In this document: positions 33,935 to 44,648 of the stretch, piece after piece
Position numbering within the stretch: the first letter of the stretch is position 1
Layout of the letters: every line of letters starts with the position of its first letter
Assembly (NCBI RefSeq): GCF_000732325.1
Contig: NZ_BBIW01000002.1
Location: 522,022 to 586,021, forward strand
Length of the DNA stretch: 64,000 nt
Direction of reading: 5' to 3'
From: Paenibacillus sp. TCA20
Lineage (GTDB): Bacteria; Bacillota; Bacilli; Paenibacillales; Paenibacillaceae
Notes under the pieces: generated by a model
What the model was told of the DNA's origin: nothing
What the model saw: only the letters and a program-made list of their open reading frames with translations
The model's database searches: none
Program-made: the position numbers and the translations under genes

Positions 33935-34486
33935 TCACTCCTTGAATTCCCCATTCTCGAACAAAGTGGAACGGTGTTCCAATGACATCTGGAAATAAGG
34001 GAAGGAATGCGCATCAATTGAATGCAATAAGTACTGCGCTGTCCGCATGGACAATTCGTAATCTGTTGTCGTAATATGCCCCTTATCCAAAGCGTCATCT
34101 AGTTCATCTTCGTCGAGTAGGAATACTTCTCCATCCCTCAGAACGATAACATCCAAATATAAGTCATCAAACCAAGGAACGCCCTGATCTGTGACACCCT
34201 GACTACGGCAAGTATCGATATACCATTCAATAATCCGTTCCTGGTCATCAAACATCGCCGTCACAACAAAGTGCTCATCCTTAGGAAAATACTGAAGCCA
34301 GGAATACCCTTTATCCGCTGTGCAGAACGTATACCCTCCATAAGTTTTCCATAAAGGTTCCTTTAACTCATGGATGGTATAAAGGGATAAATAACCGGTA
34401 AACTCCTCGCTCTCTACATATCGACAGGTGAATTGCCGATTGGTAATTCGGCGCCAGTTCGCTCTGTCTCCAAATTTTCTCTTCAT
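33935..34486 (-). CDS. DUF402 protein (YgaC/Ntdp-like)
   Basis: 183 residues. It contains FTGYLSLYTIHELKEPLWKT, WLQYFPKDEHFVVTAMFDD, WYIDTCRSQG and VPWFDDLYLDVIVLRDGEVFLLD. The DUF402 pattern with Asp and Glu clusters (DDLYLD, LLDEDELDDAL) is that of nucleoside tri- and diphosphatases of the Ntdp type, which bind metal ions. In Staphylococcus the homologue hydrolyses nucleoside tri- and diphosphates. It is the first gene of a pair with the DUF218 gene. Confidence 0.8.
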   Translation of the reverse strand: MKRKFGDRANWRRITNRQFTCRYVESEEFTGYLSLYTIHELKEPLWKTYGGYTFCTADKGYSWLQYFPKDEHFVVTAMFDDQERIIEWYIDTCRSQGVTDQGVPWFDDLYLDVIVLRDGEVFLLDEDELDDALDKGHITTTDYELSMRTAQYLLHSIDAHSFPYFQMSLEHRSTLFENGEFKE

Positions 34487-34596
34487 CTCAATCCCTCTTT
34501 ACTCATCCAATATCCGCTTTATTAAAAACAGCTTACCATATTTAAGTTATACACTCAAAATTTACTCATAACCAAAACAAATCAGTACCTACGCGC

Positions 34597-34633
34597 AAAA
34601 AAAGACCTGCCGTCACTGTGACAGCAGGTCTTT
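34597..34633 (-). terminator. Terminator after the class A penicillin-binding protein gene
   Basis: Minus-strand GACCTGC pairs with GCAGGTC with an inner TGTCAC/GTGACG stem and a T-tract at 34603-34597. Confidence 0.85.
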
Positions 34634-34644
34634 CGCTAATGTTA

Positions 34645-37295
34645 TTAAGGTGTCGTTGTACCGGGAACTGTAGTGGTTGGCGGGTTATCTTCTCCTGGAG
34701 GTGAGATTTCACCAGATGGAGGTGTAGTTTCCTCCGGCGGAGTTTCTCCACCTTCGTTATTGCCTTCCCCTCCGCTGGAAGGAGGTTCCGTACCGTTACC
34801 ACCATTGCCAGTGTCGTTACCTCCTTGACCCCCGCCATTTCCACCATTGCCAGTGCCGGAGCCATTTCCACCATTACCTTCATTACCGGAGCCGTTTCCT
34901 TCACCGGTATCCGCTCCGTTCCCTTCTCCATTACCGTTACCGCTATTATCCGGGTCTTCTTGACCTTGACCTGGATCTGTACCCGGATCTTCAGGTACTT
35001 CCGGCTGTTCCGGAGTTTCTGGAGCCTCCTCTACCGGTTCGATAAACAGTGACACATGGTTGGACTCACTTGCATCCTCCCCGTTCTCCGGATTAATAAC
35101 GGTGACATAATATTCGTAGGTCAGACCAGGTAATGCTCCCGTGTCCGTTGCCGAAGTTCCCGAGATCTGATCCTGGATTCGACTGAAGCTTCCTTCCGAC
35201 GTCTCTTTACGATAGATTCGGTATTGTAAGCCTTCGGTTGATGACCCGCTCCAGCTCAGTGATACGGCTTGAGCCTCTTTATCGTAAGAGGCACTCAGTC
35301 CACTAACCGTCAGATCCGTTTCCGGCTCTTCCTCTTCAACTGGCGGTTCCGTTACCTCTGGAACTTCACTATCCGGCACAAAGAATTCCTTGCGCTCCAC
35401 TCCTTCAAGCGCCTTTTCCATAACCGTCTTGAAGAAGGTAGCTGCAAGTCGGCTGCTGTTCTTCAGCAGGTGCTGCTGATCCGGATTATCGTATCCCATC
35501 CAGACTGCGGCGGTGTATTCTGGTGTATAGCCGACGAACCATACATCACGGTTCGCGTTGTTTCCTTCGTAACCGCTCTGTGTCGTTCCTGTCTTACCAG
35601 CCACAGGACGATCCAGCTTCGCGCTTGTACCTGTACCGCTATTGACAACCTCTTGCATCATTTCTGTCATTTGATAAGCGGTTTGCTCACTCATTACTTG
35701 CTCGGCATCTGATTCATACTCATAAATCACCTTGCCATCGCTGTTCTCAATTCGTGAGATAGCATGACCTTCCTGATACTGACCGCGATTAGCAAATGCA
35801 CTGTATGCTGAAGCCATCTCAAGCGTATTCGTTCCTTTATCCAAGCCGCCAAGCGCCATGGATAGATTGCGGTCACCATCCGTCATCGTAATCCCCAGCT
35901 TCTCGGCAAACTCATATCCTGTGTTAACGCCGATTTCATTCAGCAGCCACACGGCAGGAATATTTTCAGACTTCGTGATGGCATCCGCCATGCCGATCGT
36001 ATTCGAATATCCGTGCAGGTTCCGAGGACAATAATCACCAAAGCATTGCTGCGAGTTGCTTAGTGGTGTATTCATTGTAAAATCACCAGTTTCTAGAGCC
36101 GGTGCATAGGAAGCAATCGGCTTAAACGCAGATCCTGGCTGACGATAGCTGCTTGTCGCGCGGTTCCAGCCTTGACGCTGATAATCGCGGCCTCCCTGCA
36201 TCGCAACGATACCGCCTGTTGCATGGTCCATAATCACCATGGAGCCCTGCACCTTCTGGTCCGATGCGCTTTCTTCGAACAATTCATCATTCTTAAAAGC
36301 GGCTTCTACAGCTTCTTGAGCCTCAGGAGCCATCGCTGTATAGATTTTATAACCACCGATGTTCAGATCATCCGTTGTTTTGCCTGTTACACGCTCAGCC
36401 TCTTTCAGCACGTAATCGACATAGGCAACGTATTTCTTCTCCTCTTCCGGACGCTCATAAGCGTAATCCACTGCTTTGGCCTCATCCATCTCTTCCTTCG
36501 AAATGTATCCTTGATCATACATTAATTGAAGGACAACTCCTCTTCTTTCTTTGGAGTCGTTAGGATTACCTGCCGGATTGTAAGCAGATGGGCCCTTAGG
36601 AATCGCCGCCAGCGTCGCAACTTCCCATATTTCCAGCTCATTCAGGTCACTCTTGCCGAAATAAAACTCCGAAGCGGTTTGAATCCCATAGTTCTGGTAT
36701 CCGAACCAGGTACGGTTTAAATACATCGTCAAGATTTCATCCTTTGAATAATTCCGTTCAATGGCAAGCGCAATGGACATCTCCGTCGCCTTACGGAAGA
36801 ACGTTTTATCCCGCGTCAGGAACACGTTCTTGGCGAGCTGCTGAGAGATGGTACTACCGCCCTCAACCAGAGAACGGGCCATAATATCCGTGACTGCTGC
36901 ACGACCGATCGCCCACAGATCTACACCGTTGTGCTCGTAGAACCTTCTATCCTCTGTCGCAATAAAGGCATCTTTCAAGATTTGAGGAATATCCTCTCCA
37001 TCTACAGGATCACGCTTCTCAATGGACAGCTCACTGATCTCCTCATCATTTCGGTCATATACCTTGGATGTTTCGTTCACGGTCATTTTGTCAAAGTTGG
37101 CCTGTAAGATCCGCTCTCCGCTCACCATAATAAACAGATAGCCGGCAAGCGCAACAAAGATGACAAAAGCAGCTGTAAAAAACAATGTCCAGGCTACACG
37201 TTTACCCGATATTTTTTCTTTTTCTTAGGTCCTGGTTTCTTCTCTTTTTGATTATTCTTACGATTCCCGGACCTAGACAATGTATCGTTTGACAT
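34645..37295 (-). CDS. Class A penicillin-binding protein (PBP1A-like) with an N-terminal frameshift
   Basis: About 882 residues if the frameshift is ignored. The first 30 residues (MSNDTLSRSGNRKNNQKEKK...) start at ATG 37295 with AGGAGG upstream and are in one frame; then a six-A run (37217-37212) carries the frame into a stop at TAG. In the other frame the protein continues as ISGKRVAWTLFFTAAFV. The glycosyltransferase domain has ATEDRRFYEHNGVD and GGSTISQQLAKN, and the transpeptidase domain has TSSYRQPGSAFKP, SNTIG-type loop (SENIP) and KTGTT. A fibronectin III domain and a long Gly/Asn and Pro/Thr-rich tail follow. It builds peptidoglycan on the outer face of the membrane. Confidence 0.85.
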
Positions 37296-37390
37296 GGTAC
37301 CTCCTGACTCCCTTATAGGTGTAGCACATTCATGCTAGTCTTTAAGTCTTTTTTCATAGAATTGAAACCATTTTGTAAACTTTCTCCTAA

Positions 37391-37421
37391 GAAGTAAAAG
37401 AACAACCTTTACAGGTTGCTC
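37391..37421 (-). terminator. Terminator after hfq
   Basis: Minus-strand GAGCAACCT pairs with AGGTTGTTC around GTAA, followed by TTTTACTTC. Confidence 0.7.
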
Positions 37422-37479
37422 CGCCTCAATCCTATACGTATTAACGAAATGGACTCTTTAAAAGTTTCAATGATTGATT

Positions 37480-37719
37480 TTATTCTTCACCACTGCCATT
37501 TTGCATAAGAGAAATATTCCGTTGTGGTGTAAAGGTGGATATGGCATGTTTGTAAATCATTTGCTGGCGTCCGTCACTGTCGACAACAATGGTATAGTTA
37601 TCAAATGCCTTGACAGTCCCGCGAATTTGAAAACCGTTGACGAGAAAAATAGTAGCTGGAATATTTTCTTTGCGCATTTGATTCAAGAACGTATCTTGGA
37701 TGTTGATGGACTTGGTCAT
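37480..37719 (-). CDS. hfq: RNA chaperone Hfq
   Basis: 79 residues from ATG 37719, with GGGGG seven bases upstream; a longer frame from 37743 overlaps the miaA stop and is not used. Sm1 motif: [40 protein letters not shown]; Sm2: [11 protein letters not shown], with the KH dipeptide. Hfq binds small RNAs and mRNAs. It follows miaA, as in many bacteria. Confidence 0.96.
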   Translation of the reverse strand: MTKSINIQDTFLNQMRKENIPATIFLVNGFQIRGTVKAFDNYTIVVDSDGRQQMIYKHAISTFTPQRNISLMQNGSGEE

Positions 37720-37739
37720 TAGCCGTACCCCCAATAAGT

Positions 37740-38726
37740 TCAATTAGATTGATTTGAAGAATAATCATGCTCCAAATTCAGCTTATCTGCTATTATATCA
37801 CGTATAGTAGCGAAGTTCGTAGAAAAATTTGCTGTGTCCGTCATATCCACCCATTGAATATCCTTCATATGACGGAACCAGGACAGCTGTCGTTTGGCGA
37901 AGCGACGCGTATCCCTCTTCAGTTCACTAACTGCTATATCCAGCGGCACTTCTCCACGCAGGTATGCAGCAATTTCTTTGTAACCAAGACCTTGCATGGA
38001 AATAGAGCCGGGACCCACACCTTGGCTGAGAAGTGAAGCAACCTCCTCTACCAGCCCTTCCTCCATCATTTCGTCAATTCGGTCTTCAATACGGTTATAT
38101 AGCATTTCTCTATCCATTGTCAAACCGACGATGCAGAGTTCATAGGGAGACTGCTTATTCTGTGCAGCCAGCTGCTCGGATTGTTTGACTCCGGTCATGT
38201 GATATATTTCAAGGGATCGCACCACTCTGCGCACATCGTTTGGATGAAGTCTTGCGGCACTGTCTGCATCTACCTCCCGAAGTTTCTGGTGCAATGCCTC
38301 CGCTCCGTTTGCATCCGCAAAATCAAACTGTGCTTTTCTAAATTGTTCGTCAGAGCCTGCTTCAGAGAATTGAAAATCGTAGCATACCGATTCAACATAC
38401 AGACCAGTTCCTCCTACGATAAAAGGCAGCTTACCGCGCTCATGTATCTCTCGAATCAACCTGCGGCTCTCCTCTTGAAATTCTGCGACAGAATATGGGT
38501 AATCCGGCTCATGAATGTCGATAAGATGGTGAGGGATACCTCCCATTTCCTCAGGCTTGATCTTCGCCGTCCCGATGTCCATCCGTCTGTAGACCTGCAT
38601 GGAATCTCCTGAGATAATTTCGCATTGAAAGGTCTTAGCCAGTTCGATACTCATTTTTGTCTTGCCTACGGCAGTAGGTCCCACCAGGACTAGCAGCTTA
38701 GGCTTTTGAGTTTCTGTCAAGTTCAA
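37740..38726 (-). CDS. miaA: tRNA dimethylallyltransferase
   Basis: 328 residues. The P-loop [13 protein letters not shown] is near the N-terminus, then [27 protein letters not shown] and [13 protein letters not shown] (GGTGLY type), and the core [12 protein letters not shown]. It adds an isopentenyl group to A37 of tRNAs that read UNN codons. Its start overlaps the methyltransferase gene by 29 bases (38698-38726), so it is coupled to it, and it is followed by hfq. Confidence 0.95.
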   Translation of the reverse strand: MNLTETQKPKLLVLVGPTAVGKTKMSIELAKTFQCEIISGDSMQVYRRMDIGTAKIKPEEMGGIPHHLIDIHEPDYPYSVAEFQEESRRLIREIHERGKLPFIVGGTGLYVESVCYDFQFSEAGSDEQFRKAQFDFADANGAEALHQKLREVDADSAARLHPNDVRRVVRSLEIYHMTGVKQSEQLAAQNKQSPYELCIVGLTMDREMLYNRIEDRIDEMMEEGLVEEVASLLSQGVGPGSISMQGLGYKEIAAYLRGEVPLDIAVSELKRDTRRFAKRQLSWFRHMKDIQWVDMTDTANFSTNFATIRDIIADKLNLEHDYSSNQSN

Positions 38727-39489
38727 TCACTCCGTACACTGTTTTTGAATGGGCACGATTCACGGTACTAAAACCGAGTCTGGCAAATTCACCACTGTCC
38801 CTTTTTTCTTTCATAACCACTGTTTTTCTAGCCACTCTCTTGGCCTCTGTGATGCTCTCCAGCGCCAAAGGCGCACTATTCGCATATCTGCGCAAAGGAC
38901 GAATCGCGCTCGAATCCATAACAGGCTCACGGAACATCGGGTCAAAATATACGACATCGACACTATTGTCACTCATACTGCGGAGCAGCTCTAAATGATT
39001 GCTGTGCTTCACCTGAATGGATCTGAGTGCCTCATCCACACGGCCGTTGCCGCTCCGGTAATACCGCATGCCCTCTAGTAGTATGGTGTACAAAGTGTGA
39101 GAGCTCTCACAAGCGGTGACATGTCCTTCTCCTCCTGCGGCGACGGCGAACACCAGCGAATCCGTTCCAAGACCTGCCGTACAGTCCAGTACAGAGTCAC
39201 CTTTCTGGAACTTCGCAGCTTCCAGCATAGGGTCGCTTTCCCCTTTTAATACGCGCTTCGCCCGAACAAATCCCATGCTTGGATGAAATTCGAGCACAGG
39301 CTCCCCTGGACGGATCAAACGAACGCCATTCGTTACGACAACGATAATATCTTCATCGCCATATTGTTCCGATAGCTTGGCCAAGGAAGCTTTATTTCGC
39401 TGAACATAGCTTGAATGGGTAACCTCAGCAAGACGAACCGCACGCTCCGCAAGCGTCTTTGCATTCGTATCGCCTGTTGTAATTATCAT
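38698..39489 (-). CDS. RsmJ/YpiP-like SAM-dependent methyltransferase
   Basis: 263 residues. SAM motif I reads VLDCTAGLGTDSLVFAVAAG near residue 100, motif II VTACES, and the catalytic segment VVYFDPMFREPV (DP-F-type). The N-terminal region IITTGDTNAKTLAERAVRLAE is typical of the RsmJ/YpiP family; E. coli RsmJ methylates G1516 of 16S rRNA. The target here is inferred only. It is upstream of and overlaps miaA. Confidence 0.75.
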   Translation of the reverse strand: MIITTGDTNAKTLAERAVRLAEVTHSSYVQRNKASLAKLSEQYGDEDIIVVVTNGVRLIRPGEPVLEFHPSMGFVRAKRVLKGESDPMLEAAKFQKGDSVLDCTAGLGTDSLVFAVAAGGEGHVTACESSHTLYTILLEGMRYYRSGNGRVDEALRSIQVKHSNHLELLRSMSDNSVDVVYFDPMFREPVMDSSAIRPLRRYANSAPLALESITEAKRVARKTVVMKEKRDSGEFARLGFSTVNRAHSKTVYGVIELDRNSKA

Positions 39490-39547
39490 TTAATTTCTCC
39501 TAATCTTAAGCCTCTGATTTCGTTCAACTACTTCATGTTGTTCCACA

Positions 39548-41695
39548 TTACATCACTCTTTTAAACATCTTTTCAAGATCATAGGTTGAGAACGAGACAA
39601 CGATAGGTCTTCCATGTGGACAAGTGTAAGGCTGCTTGCAGTCCGCAAGCCGCTCTAACAGCACGGCCGCTTCCTGATCTGTCAGCTTCTGATTGGCTTT
39701 AATTGATGCCTTGCATGAGCACATGATGGATGCGGCTTCGCGCAGCTTGGACAGATCAATTCCCCGCTCTGACAGCACCCATTCCGCCATTTCCAGAATG
39801 ATTGACTCTTCATCGCCTTTGGGCAGCCAATAAGGGTAGGATGTAACACGGAAGGTTTGTCCACCAAAATGCTCGAGGTATACCCCAGCCTGCTCAAACC
39901 AATGGAGCTTGTCCTTCAGCTGCTCTGCCTCCGAAGGTGTGAACTCCAGCGTAATCGGGAGCAGGAGCTCCTGAGAAGCCTCAACCGGATTTCCGAATTG
40001 ATTGTAGTAGAATTCATAGTTAATTCTCTCGTGTGCAGCGTGTTGGTCAATCAGGTACAGCCCGTTCTCATTTTGTGCGATCAAATAAGTTCCGTGATGC
40101 TGTCCGATCAGCTCCAGCTCAGGGAACTGTGGCAGCTCCGCCTTTATCCCCGCCAGCTGAGCATAATGATTCCTGCTCATTCCTTGTGCATTCTTAGACT
40201 TCAGCGCAGCACTATCCCGGTAATAATCCCCATTTGCACGATTCAGTTTCGCTTCTCTAATCACATGCTGCTTGTCCTTCACATTAGGCACATAAGACTG
40301 ACTGTCCTGAGTATGATGATCATTTTGCTTATCTGTATTGTGGTAGTTGGAAGAATCGAGCCTATTGAAATTGTCATCGATATCTTCAATCGGTGCAGCA
40401 TTAGAACCCCCTGCCGCACTCTCGGTATTTGCTGTGCTTGATCGTTCCCTGTCCTCAGCTTCGCTTGGCCGAGGCAGAGACTGGCTCATTTCCCTTCCAT
40501 AAATAGGTCGGCTAACACCTTGCTGATCCGATGGATTATATATTTTCTTCTCAGTTCTCGATAAGGATGAAGTTCCAGATCTGTCCAAACTCGATGCATT
40601 CGCCTGCTCTTCCTTCGGCTTCGATTTAGTAAAATGAAATTGCTCCTGGATAAACGATTTGCTCTCCGGCTTTCCAATACTCTGTTTAATCACTTGAGGA
40701 ATGAGCACTTCCTGCCTAAGTGCAGCACGGGTGTATTCCTCCACAAAGGCATACAGCTCAGGCTCCTTGCTGAATCGAACCTCCAATTTTGCCGGGTGAA
40801 CGTTAACATCCACTAATGACGGATGCATGTCCAGCTGCAATACGGCAAGCGGAAACCGATTGACAGGAAGCAGCGTATGGTAGGCCTTAAGCAGAGCTTG
40901 GTTCAGACCGTAATTTTTAATATAACGGCCATTGATGATGGTCGATATGCCATTGCGATTAGCCCTTGTAAGATCTGGCCTGCTTACATAACCGCTGATT
41001 CGGTAATCCAGATTATCCCCGCTGATCGGGAGCATTGCTTTGGCAGCCGAGGTTCCATATATCGCAGCAATGACCTGAAGCAGATCTCCATTGCCAAGGG
41101 TCTGCAGGAGCAGGTTGCCGTTATGCCTTAGCGTAAATGCGATATCTGCGTGAGATAACGCCATTCTGTACAGAACATCCGAGATATGCCCAAGCTCCGT
41201 CTGAATCGTCTTCATATATTTCAATCTGGCCGGGGTATTGTAGAACAGCTCCTCAACCAAAAAATCGGTCCCGCGAGAAGCTGTAATATCATCATGCTTG
41301 ATCAGCTTGCCGCCCTCAATGACAATCTCACGGCCACGGCCGTCGGATTCAGTCGCACTAATCAGCCTTACTTTGGAAACGGCAGCAATACTCGGCAAGG
41401 CTTCTCCTCGAAAACCAAGACTCGTGATCTCAAATAATTCCCGACCGTTTGCAATTTTACTCGTAGCATGGCGGTAAAAGGCGGTTTCCATATCCTCTGC
41501 ATCAATTCCGCCTCCATTATCGGTGATCCGGATGCTTTGGAGCCCTCCTTCATGTATGGATACATCAATTCGGGTGCTTCCAGCATCAATGGAATTTTCC
41601 ACAAGCTCCTTAACGACAGAAGCGGGTCTTTCCACCACTTCACCGGCAGCGATCTGATTGGCAATATGCTCGTCCAGCACATGAATTCTAGCCAC
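39548..41695 (-). CDS. mutL: DNA mismatch repair protein MutL (endonuclease type)
   Basis: 715 residues. The GHKL ATPase (1-330) has KELVENSIDAGST, DNGGGI and TSKIANGRELFEITSLGFRG. The C-terminal domain carries the endonuclease metal motif DQHAAHERINYE at about 550-561, CSCKASIKANQKLT, and CPHGRPIVVSF, so this MutL nicks DNA, as expected in a species without MutH. The linker in between (about 345-530) is low-complexity and poorly conserved. It lies 44 bases after mutS in a mutS-mutL operon. Confidence 0.96.
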   Translation of the reverse strand: MARIHVLDEHIANQIAAGEVVERPASVVKELVENSIDAGSTRIDVSIHEGGLQSIRITDNGGGIDAEDMETAFYRHATSKIANGRELFEITSLGFRGEALPSIAAVSKVRLISATESDGRGREIVIEGGKLIKHDDITASRGTDFLVEELFYNTPARLKYMKTIQTELGHISDVLYRMALSHADIAFTLRHNGNLLLQTLGNGDLLQVIAAIYGTSAAKAMLPISGDNLDYRISGYVSRPDLTRANRNGISTIINGRYIKNYGLNQALLKAYHTLLPVNRFPLAVLQLDMHPSLVDVNVHPAKLEVRFSKEPELYAFVEEYTRAALRQEVLIPQVIKQSIGKPESKSFIQEQFHFTKSKPKEEQANASSLDRSGTSSLSRTEKKIYNPSDQQGVSRPIYGREMSQSLPRPSEAEDRERSSTANTESAAGGSNAAPIEDIDDNFNRLDSSNYHNTDKQNDHHTQDSQSYVPNVKDKQHVIREAKLNRANGDYYRDSAALKSKNAQGMSRNHYAQLAGIKAELPQFPELELIGQHHGTYLIAQNENGLYLIDQHAAHERINYEFYYNQFGNPVEASQELLLPITLEFTPSEAEQLKDKLHWFEQAGVYLEHFGGQTFRVTSYPYWLPKGDEESIILEMAEWVLSERGIDLSKLREAASIMCSCKASIKANQKLTDQEAAVLLERLADCKQPYTCPHGRPIVVSFSTYDLEKMFKRVM

Positions 41696-41739
41696 CTTTT
41701 ACCCCTCCCTTTTATTTATAAGTTTATAAGTTAATAACT

Positions 41740-44490
41740 TCACATATCCGTTACTTTCATTTTTAATTCATTCACGAGCTGCATCGCTTGAAGCGGCGTC
41801 ATGTTCATTAAATCCGCATTCTTCAGCCGTTTAATCAGCTGCTTGACAACTGGGTCCAGCTCATTTGCTTCCTGCAACGCTTTCTTCTTCGGCTCAAGTA
41901 GTTCATCTCCGAAAATCGACAGCTGAACAACTTCATTAGACGAAGCAGCCGGCACTTCCATTTTCTCCTCTTCAAACATCTTCGCAGCTAATTTGGTCTC
42001 GTTCAGCATCATTTGATCTGACGAAGCTGCCGCTTCCTTCTCGGCTTGATGGTAATCGGTCTCAAGCGGCTCCTTATGTCCTTCACCAGCGATATCAAAT
42101 GAGTGCTCCTCAATGGTGTGGATCAGCCTGCTGGCACGGTCAATGATCGAGCTCGGCAGTCCAGCCAGTCTTGCGACATAAATACCGTAGCTGCTGCTTG
42201 CCGCGCCGGGGATCAGTTTGCGTAGAAACTGCACTTCATTTTCCTTCTCCTGCACGGCCATTGAATAATTTCGAAGAGAAGGAAGACTATCCTCCAGATG
42301 GGCAAGCTCATGAAAATGAGTAGAGACCAGAGCTTTGCACCCGATGTGATCATGCACATATTCAATAACCGACTGAGCAATCGCCATACCTTCGCTCGTT
42401 GAGGTTCCACGCCCCAGCTCGTCGATAATGATCAGGCTTCGCGGAGTTGCCTTTTCCGTCATCACCTGAATGTCAGCCATTTCTACCATAAAGGTACTCT
42501 GACCACCGATCAAGTCATCACCGGCGCCGATTCTCGTAAATATCCGATCCATAATCGGAACCTCTGCCTCCACGGCCGGAACGAAGCAGCCAATTTGAGC
42601 CAGAATAGAGATGAGCGCCACTTGACGCATATACGTGCTCTTCCCCGCCATATTCGGACCTGTAATCAGCAGAATTCGTGGATCCTCCTGTGTTAACACC
42701 GTATCGTTTGCCATAAATGCACCATCACGCATGACCGATTCTACAACAGGGTGCCGTCCTTCAATAAGCTTCATGTCAAATCCATCCGTGATGCTCGGTT
42801 TAACAAATCCGCGCTCTGCACTGACGGCAGCAAGTGAATGGTACACATCAATCTCTGCAACCTGCTCAGCTAACTTCTGCAATCTTTTAATCTCTTTACT
42901 AAGCTGATCACGAATTTCAATAAATAATGAATATTCAAGCCCGACCATCTTATCTTCGGCTTCCAGAATGAGAGACTCCTTCTCTTTCAGCTCAGGTGTT
43001 ATATATCTCTCTGCATTTGCCAAAGTTTGCTTACGTTCATATCTGCCCTCAGGAAGGGAGGAAATATTCGATTTGGTCACTTCAATATAGTAGCCGAACA
43101 CTTTGTTATAACCGATCTTAAGTGAACGGATTCCAGTAATTTCACGTTCCTGTGCTTCTAGCTCCGCGATCCAGCGCTTGCCATTCACGCTTGCATAACG
43201 CAGCTCATCCAAATGCTCATGATATCCTTCACGTATCATTCCGCCTTCTCTGACAGATACAGGCGGCTCGTCCACGATGGCATGATGAATCATATCGCGC
43301 AAATCCGAGCAATCATCCATCGTTTCTGCAATATGGCGCAAGGTGCTTGAAGGAGAATCTGCACACAGCTTGGCAAGCGCAGGAATCATATCAAGAGACA
43401 CCTTGAGCGCATTCAAATCCCGTCCATTGGCATTGCCGAATGCAATTCGACCAACGAGTCGTTCCAGATCATAGATTTCCTTCAGCTGCTCGCGAATGTC
43501 GCTTCGCAGAATAAATTGGTTATACAGCTTGTCCACCGCTTCAAGACGCTCCTCAATCTTCTGTCGTTGGAGCAGCGGCTTATCAATCCAGCGTCTGAGC
43601 ATCCTCGCTCCCATGGAAGTCTCTGTCTTATCTATCAGAGATAGAAGCGAGCCCTTCTTGGAGCGGTCGCGTACCGTTTCTACAAGCTCCAAATTTCTTC
43701 GGGTGAATGGATCGAGAATCATGTAATGATCGGGCTCGTACGTCTGGATTTGAGTCAATTGGCCCAATGAGCGCTTCTGAGTCTCATGCAGATAGGCAAA
43801 CAACGTCGCAAGGCAATGTCTGCGCTCTTCCCCCAAACGGGCCCAGGCAGCTTCACCAAATTGGGTTATCACAAGCTCAGATTTACTCTTGTCAATAGCC
43901 GTATAGGTGATCTTCCGGTTACCTGCCAGCATTTCGGACTGCACCGTCTCTAGCAGCTCGGCATCTCCGATCAGCTCAGAGGGCTCATAGATGCCAATTT
44001 CATCTTTGAGCCACTTTTCAGAATATGGAGCAGAGGTAACATACAGCTCTCCAGTAGATAAATCGCAGGCAGCAATCGCCAAAACACCGCTGGTTTGTGT
44101 CAAGCAGATCATATAATTGTTTGACTTCTCGCCAATCGTCTTGCCTTCCATGACGGTGCCCGACGTAATCACTCTCACGATCTCTCGGCGTACCATTCCT
44201 TTGGTTGCGGCCGGATCTTCCATTTGTTCACATACTGCAACTTTATACCCTTTCTCAATCAATCGCTGAATATAATTATCGGCGGAATGATAAGGCACGC
44301 CGCACATTGGAATACGTTCTCCGCCACCGCCTTCACGGCCGGTTAACGTAATCTCCAGTTCCTTCGCGGCAAGGGTTGCATCCTCAAAAAACATCTCATA
44401 AAAATCACCAAGTCTAAAAAAAAGAAACGCATCCTGCGCCTGCTCTTTTACCTTTAAATATTGTTCAATCATTGGCGTATATTGAGCCAT
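41740..44490 (-). CDS. mutS: DNA mismatch repair protein MutS
   Basis: 916 residues, somewhat long for a MutS owing to an extended C-terminal region. The mismatch-binding FLFFRLGDFYEMFFEDA is near residue 22-38 (Phe-x-Glu), the Walker A GPNMAGKSTYMRQV near 617, and the Walker B LIIDELGRGTSTSEGMA and H-loop STHFHELAHLED. It recognises mispaired bases and recruits MutL. The start ATG 44490 has GGAGTGG upstream. The C-terminus (AMQLVNELKMKV) carries the tetramerisation-type helices. Confidence 0.97.
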   Translation of the reverse strand: MAQYTPMIEQYLKVKEQAQDAFLFFRLGDFYEMFFEDATLAAKELEITLTGREGGGGERIPMCGVPYHSADNYIQRLIEKGYKVAVCEQMEDPAATKGMVRREIVRVITSGTVMEGKTIGEKSNNYMICLTQTSGVLAIAACDLSTGELYVTSAPYSEKWLKDEIGIYEPSELIGDAELLETVQSEMLAGNRKITYTAIDKSKSELVITQFGEAAWARLGEERRHCLATLFAYLHETQKRSLGQLTQIQTYEPDHYMILDPFTRRNLELVETVRDRSKKGSLLSLIDKTETSMGARMLRRWIDKPLLQRQKIEERLEAVDKLYNQFILRSDIREQLKEIYDLERLVGRIAFGNANGRDLNALKVSLDMIPALAKLCADSPSSTLRHIAETMDDCSDLRDMIHHAIVDEPPVSVREGGMIREGYHEHLDELRYASVNGKRWIAELEAQEREITGIRSLKIGYNKVFGYYIEVTKSNISSLPEGRYERKQTLANAERYITPELKEKESLILEAEDKMVGLEYSLFIEIRDQLSKEIKRLQKLAEQVAEIDVYHSLAAVSAERGFVKPSITDGFDMKLIEGRHPVVESVMRDGAFMANDTVLTQEDPRILLITGPNMAGKSTYMRQVALISILAQIGCFVPAVEAEVPIMDRIFTRIGAGDDLIGGQSTFMVEMADIQVMTEKATPRSLIIIDELGRGTSTSEGMAIAQSVIEYVHDHIGCKALVSTHFHELAHLEDSLPSLRNYSMAVQEKENEVQFLRKLIPGAASSSYGIYVARLAGLPSSIIDRASRLIHTIEEHSFDIAGEGHKEPLETDYHQAEKEAAASSDQMMLNETKLAAKMFEEEKMEVPAASSNEVVQLSIFGDELLEPKKKALQEANELDPVVKQLIKRLKNADLMNMTPLQAMQLVNELKMKVTDM

Positions 44491-44598
44491 GAATTATACC
44501 ACTCCTGCCACACAATTTGCATCGATCATATCGAGTCCTATCATACATTCAGTATAGCTTATCTGAACGATGATACGGATTCATCCGCTTATTATATC

Positions 44599-44648
44599 AA
44601 AAAGAGACCTCATATTCATGGCTTTTGCTGAATATTCCAGAGAGGTCT
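44599..44648 (-). terminator. Terminator overlapping the end of the amidoligase gene
   Basis: Minus-strand AGACCTC (44648-44642) pairs with GAGGTCT (44611-44605), with ATATTCA pairing TGAATAT inside, and a T-tract at 44603-44599. The hairpin begins inside the last codons of the gene and covers its stop. Confidence 0.75.

Noticed and set aside
37168..37185. TTG 37185 as the start of the class A PBP
   Set aside because: It has no RBS and lies at the edge of the membrane segment; the sequence upstream fits a normal cytoplasmic tail in a shifted frame with a strong RBS at 37295.
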